From assembly GCF_001702265.1 (NCBI RefSeq), contig NZ_MAUE01000014.1, positions 1 through 64,000 of the forward strand: DNA of 64,000 nucleotides. The letters are read 5' to 3'. This document shows positions 61,601-64,000 of this stretch, piece by piece. Position 1 is the stretch's first letter; every line of letters begins with the position of its first letter. Position numbers and translations under genes: made by a program. The DNA is from Pseudomonas aylmerensis. GTDB lineage: Bacteria; Pseudomonadota; Gammaproteobacteria; Pseudomonadales; Pseudomonadaceae. The notes beneath the pieces are model-generated. The model had not been told where the DNA came from and searched no databases. It worked only from the letters and a program-made list of their open reading frames with translations.

Positions 61601-64000
61601 GGTGTAGATCAGGTACGCCTGGTGCTGCGCCAGGCTAATGAACGGCAGCTCGCCGGCCGGGTAATTTGCCAGCACCGGCAAGTCATCTTCCAGGCACCAG
61701 CAGGCCACGGTAGCCGGCAATTCGCCGAGCGCTGCGAACATCGCCGCATCGCTGAGCAGCAGGCCGATGCCACTGTCTTCGATCATGTAGTGCAGGCGGT
61801 CGAGCGGGTATTCCGGGTCGAGCGGCACATAGGCGCCGCCCGCCTTGAGGATTGCCAGCAGGCCGATGACCATTTCCAGCGAACGCGGCAACGCCAGGCC
61901 GACCCGCACCTGCGGGCCGACGCCGCGCTCGCGCAGCATCCAGGCCAGGCGATTGGCGCGGGCGTCGAGTTCGGCATAGGTGAGGGTCACGCCGGCAAAG
62001 GTCAGCGCCGGGGCATCCGCACGCTTGGCCGCCTGTAGGCTGAACAGTTGATGAATGCACTGGTCGAGGCGATGTTCACCGGCCTCGACGCCCAGGCTGT
62101 CCTGCAAGGCTCGTTGCTCAACCGCGGTCAGCAACGGCAGTTCGCTGAGGCGCTGCGCGGGATTTGCGATCAGGGCTTCAAGCAGGTTGCGCCAATGTTC
62201 GGCCATGCGCGCAATGCGCGGTTCATCGAACAGGTCGGTGCTGTAGGTCAGGCAGCAACCCAGGCGATGGTCGAGGTCGGTGACTTCCAGGTTGAGGTCG
62301 AACTTGGTCGCGCGGGCATCGTTGGCCAGGTACTCGACAGTCATGCCGGCGAGTTGGCGGCTCTGCTGGAACTCCCAGCGCTGCACGTTGCACATCACCT
62401 GGAACAGCGGGTTGTAGGCCGCGCTGCGAGGCGGTTGCAGGGCTTCGACCAGATGATCGAACGGCAGGTCCTGGTGGGACTGGCCTTCGATCACGGTGTG
62501 GCGCACCTGCTCGAACAGCTCAGCGACATTCATCTGCCCATTGAGCTGGCAGCGCAGCACCTGGGTGTTGAGGAACGCACCGATCAGGCCTTCGCTTTCC
62601 GGGCGAATCCGGTTGGCCACCGGGGCGCCGATGCGCAGGTCGGTCTGGCCGCTGTAGCGGTAGAGCAACACGGCCAGGGTCGCGGTCATGGTCATGAACA
62701 GCGTCAGGCCGCGCTCGGCGTTGAACGCGCGCACGCGGGCGGCCAAGTCGTCGCTCAGGTCGAAGCGGTAGAGCTCGCCCTGATGACTTTGCACCGGTGG
62801 CCGCGGACGATCACCGGGCAGTTCCAGCAGCGGGTGTTCGCTGCCCAGCTGCGCCGTCCAGTAGTCCAGTTGGCGCTGGCGTTCGCCGCTTTCCAGCCAC
62901 TGGCGTTGCCACACGCTGTAGTCCAGGTACTGCACCGGCAACGGCGGCAGCGGCGACAGGCGTTCATCGATAAACGCTTCGTACAGGGCGCTGAGTTCAC
63001 GGGCAAAGATGTCCATGGCCCAGCCTTCGGTGACGATGTGGTGCAGGGTCAGCACCAGGTAGTGCTCCTGATCGCCCGCCTTGACCAGGCACGCGCGCAG
63101 CAACGGCCCGGTCTCCAGGTTGAACGGCGTGTGGGCCTCCTGATCGGCACGTTGCTGCAGGCGCTGCTGGCGCTCGGTTGCGTCCAGCGCCGAGAGATCC
63201 TGCCAGTCCATGCGCAGGCCGGTCTGCGCCGAGACTTTCTGATAGGCCACGCCATCGACACTCGGGAAGGTCGTGCGCAGGGTTTCGTGGCGCATGACCA
63301 AGGCCTGCAACGCCGCCTCGAATCGCCCCACATCCAGCACGCCACGCAGGCGCGCCATGCCGCCGACATTATAGGCCGGGCTGTCCGGTTCCATCTGCCA
63401 CAGGAACCACATGCGCTGCTGGGAATAGGACAGCGGCACCTTCTGGCTGCGGTCGACCTGGGCAATTGCCGTCTGCTGGTTGCGCTGGCCGGAGGCCTGG
63501 ATCAGCGCCACTTGCTCGGCAAAAGCGCCCAACTCGCTGGCTTCGAACAACGTGCGCAACGGCAACTCGACGTCGCAGGCCTGGCGGGTCCGGGAGATGA
63601 TTTGCGTGGCCAGCAACGAATGGCCGCCGAGGGCGAAAAAGTCATCGCGCAGACCCAGGCGTGGCACGCCGAGCACCTCGCGCCAGATCGCCGCGATCTG
63701 TTGCTGCAACGCGGTTTCGGGCTCGATATGTTCGCGGGTTTGCCACACCGGTGCCGGCAAGGCACGGCGGTCGAGCTTGCCGCTGGGGCTCAGGGGCATG
63801 GCGTCCAGGCGCATCAACAGCGCGGGCACCATGTACTCCGGCAGTTCGGCGGCCAGCGCGGCCTTGACGTCCTGTTCATCCAGCGCGGTGCTGGCGGTGT
63901 AGTAACCGATCAACTGCGCGTCGCGCACCAGCACCACGGCCTGGGCGATACCGTCCAGGGCCAGCAGGCGCGCTTCGATCTCTTCGGGCTCCACACGGAA
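55670..64000 (-). CDS. pvdL: Pyoverdine chromophore NRPS PvdL (3' part, runs off the window)
   Basis: At least 2776 residues; the N-terminus lies beyond 64000. Numbered from the GTG at 63994, the order is: end of an adenylation domain (to about 80), carrier [10 protein letters not shown] (Ser near 126), condensation (about 160-600), adenylation with [12 protein letters not shown] near 800, carrier [10 protein letters not shown] (near 1189), epimerisation (about 1235-1670, HHLVVDG), condensation (about 1700-2140, HHILIDA), adenylation with [12 protein letters not shown] near 2320, and carrier [10 protein letters not shown] (near 2707). There is no thioesterase. This C-A-T-E-C-A-T end is that of PvdL (D-Tyr, then Dab). 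My hand-read code for the last A domain, D-I-W-E-L-T-A-D-D, fits Dab. The first condensation motif reads HHIVTEG rather than HHxxxDG. Confidence 0.93.
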   Translation of the reverse strand, partial: FRVEPEEIEARLLALDGIAQAVVLVRDAQLIGYYTASTALDEQDVKAALAAELPEYMVPALLMRLDAMPLSPSGKLDRRALPAPVWQTREHIEPETALQQQIAAIWREVLGVPRLGLRDDFFALGGHSLLATQIISRTRQACDVELPLRTLFEASELGAFAEQVALIQASGQRNQQTAIAQVDRSQKVPLSYSQQRMWFLWQMEPDSPAYNVGGMARLRGVLDVGRFEAALQALVMRHETLRTTFPSVDGVAYQKVSAQTGLRMDWQDLSALDATERQQRLQQRADQEAHTPFNLETGPLLRACLVKAGDQEHYLVLTLHHIVTEGWAMDIFARELSALYEAFIDERLSPLPPLPVQYLDYSVWQRQWLESGERQRQLDYWTAQLGSEHPLLELPGDRPRPPVQSHQGELYRFDLSDDLAARVRAFNAERGLTLFMTMTATLAVLLYRYSGQTDLRIGAPVANRIRPESEGLIGAFLNTQVLRCQLNGQMNVAELFEQVRHTVIEGQSHQDLPFDHLVEALQPPRSAAYNPLFQVMCNVQRWEFQQSRQLAGMTVEYLANDARATKFDLNLEVTDLDHRLGCCLTYSTDLFDEPRIARMAEHWRNLLEALIANPAQRLSELPLLTAVEQRALQDSLGVEAGEHRLDQCIHQLFSLQAAKRADAPALTFAGVTLTYAELDARANRLAWMLRERGVGPQVRVGLALPRSLEMVIGLLAILKAGGAYVPLDPEYPLDRLHYMIEDSGIGLLLSDAAMFAALGELPATVACWCLEDDLPVLANYPAGELPFISLAQHQAYLIYTSGSTGKPKGVVVAHGEIAMHCQAVIERFGMRPDDCELHFYSINFDAATERLLVPLLSGAQVVLRAQGQWDAEEICALIRTHRINILGFTPSYGSQLAQWLATQHQTLPVRMCITGGEALTGEHLQRIRAAFQPDVFFNAYGPTETVVMPLASLAPQHVEEGAASVPIGSIIGDRVAYILDADLALVPQGATGELYVGGAGLAQGYHERPGMTAERFVADPFAASGGRLYRTGDLVRQRADGLVEYLGRIDHQVKIRGFRIELGEIETRLLEHEAVREAVVLALDSPSGKQLVAYLVSDADQGTLRDALKAHLKAQLPDYMVPAHLIVLDSMPLTANGKLDRRALPQPDPEANRQQYVAPRNELEQTLAAIWCAVLNVQQVGLDDNFFELGGDSILSIQVVSRARQAGIHFSPRDLFQHQTVQTLAAVATRSEQVIAEQGVLTGPSGLTPIQHWFFDTDIPNRQHWNQALLLKPLQLLEPHRLEQALLAVLEHHDALRLSFTPRDAQWHAEHLAVPEGGVLMQAKVRDMAQCTALFTDTQRSLDLEHGPLLRALLVDGPQGQQRLLLAIHHLVVDGVSWRVLLEDLQTVYRQLSDGQSVNLPAKTSALRDWAARLQAYAGSESLREELRVWQDQLAGPAVALPVARPQGSLRHRDADTVSVRLDAEHTRQLLQQAPSAYRTQVNDLLLTALARVVCRWSGHASALIQLEGHGREALFDDIDLTRSVGWFTSAYPLRLTPQAGQGDSIKAIKEQLRGVPHKGLGYGVLRYLADDLCKRSMAALPSAAITFNYLGQFDQSFGADALFHPLDESAGLAHDPDAPLPNELSVDSQVYGGELVLRWTFSRERHDPQTLQALADAYLAELQGLVAHCLEDCVGGLTPSDFPLAHLTQSQLDALPVPASAIEDVYPLTPMQEGLLLHTLLEPGTGLYYMQDRYRINSALDPERFAQAWQAVIARHEALRASFCWNVGEDMLQVIHKPGSTPIEYLDWSTDPESEQEPRLQALLKQEREAGFDLLNQAPFHLRLIRVGEARYWFMMSNHHILIDAWCRSLLMNDFFELYTALGEGREAQLATPPRYRDYIAWLQRQNLNAARQWWQQNLQGFERTTPIPSDRPFLREHAGHSGGMVVGDCYTRLDARDGAQLRELAQAHQLTVNTFAQAAWALVLRRLSGDRDVLFGVTVAGRPVEMPEMQRTVGLFINSIALRVKLPEDGQRCSVREWLNGLLDSNMQLREYEYLPLVTIQEHSELPKGQPLFDSLFVFENAPVEVSVLDRAQSLNATSDSGRTHTNFPLTAVCYPGDDLGLHLSYDQRYFDETTVQGMLGEFKRLLLALVQGFHGDMADLPLIGEQEREFLVDGCNQSEHAYPLESSYIELFEAQVAAHPQRIAASCLDQQWTYDELNRRSNGLGHALIAAGVGLDQPVALLAERNLDLLGMIIGSFKAGAGYLPLDPGLPSQRLSRIIDLSRTPLLVCTEACREQAIELLQGFDCQLLVWEEVPGRGANPGIYSAADNLAYVIYTSGSTGLPKGVMVEQRGMLNNQLSKVPYLDLGPADVIAQTASQSFDISVWQFLAAPLFGARVDIVPNTIAHDPQGLLAHVQAQGITVLESVPSLIQGMLAQERMSLDGLRWMLPTGEAMPPELAHQWLQRYPQIGLVNAYGPAECSDDVAFFRVDVASTRGTYLPIGTPTDNNRLYLLDGALELVPRGAVGELCVAGTGVGRGYVSDPLRTAQVFVPNPFGAPGERLYRTGDLARRRSDGVLEYVGRIDHQVKIRGYRIELGEIEARLHEQPYVRDAAVGVQEGVNGKHLVGYLVAADEALSSSERLDRIKQRLRAELPEYMVPLHWLWLERLPLNANGKLDRKALPALEIGQLHSQDYLAPRNALETTLAAIWAEVLKVERVGVQDNFFELGGHSLLATQIASRVQKSLQRDVPLRAMFECSTVAELAEYIDGLAANEISAEKVDRLSDLMAELEGL

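Noticed and set aside
58730..62038. Plus-strand open frame of 1102 codons
   Set aside because: It is exactly antisense to pvdL, has no family likeness and is His/Gln/Arg/Ala rich as expected for shadows of high-GC genes.

Overview
The window looks like chromosome from a fluorescent pseudomonad (Pseudomonas fluorescens group). The inference rests on the gene content: pyoverdine chromophore genes (pvdL, pvdH, an MbtH-like gene) with PvdS-type promoter boxes, a DUF3509 protein, a PuuD-type urate hydroxylase cluster, and many paired REP palindromes of the 'GTGGGAGCGGGCTTGC' type in the intergenic gaps. I recognised no rRNA, tRNA or CRISPR array.

Layout. 1-1244 is an IS3-family insertion sequence that lies inside a REP element. 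1.5-15 kb is mostly housekeeping and hypothetical genes: a small membrane protein, an ankyrin protein, a FATP-type acyl-CoA synthetase, a DUF3509 gene with a strong sigma-54-like promoter, a small LuxR-type regulator, a degenerate acireductone-dioxygenase-like protein coupled to an MFS transporter, aroC, prmB, a cysteine-hydrolase-fold protein, smr and folE. 15-19 kb is a LysR-controlled CitMHS transporter plus split AtuA operon. 19-21.3 kb holds a GST, an aminotransferase and a divergent MarR regulator. 21.3-21.8 kb is a dense repeat patch (37-bp minisatellite, large hairpin, 19-bp tandem array).

22-37.3 kb is a purine catabolism island: AzgA-like permease, LysE exporter, hiuH, puuE, uraD, alc, allA, puuD, a urate/xanthine-type NCS2 permease and a Tsx-like outer-membrane channel. 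Together they take urate through 5-hydroxyisourate, OHCU, allantoin and allantoate to ureidoglycolate, then glyoxylate and urea. A shared TTGTATACAA-type palindrome sits before the AzgA-like gene, hiuH and puuE, and sigma-54-like sites precede puuE and the channel. A 1.7-kilo-residue DUF6543/dermonecrotic-toxin-like gene interrupts this island.

37.4-47 kb carries patatin, lpxL-type acyltransferase, minCDE, an RluA-family pseudouridine synthase, an M18 aminopeptidase, a 58-residue membrane protein and a large MscS-family channel. 47.3-64 kb is a pyoverdine region: MbtH-like gene, pvdH (makes diaminobutyrate) and the 3' two thirds of pvdL, which activates it. Between them lie an AmpDh3-like amidase, a QseBC/PmrAB-like two-component pair, and a dsbD-tlpA-dsbG periplasmic thiol-redox operon whose promoter carries a PmrA-type direct repeat (GTTAAT-N5-GTTAAT).
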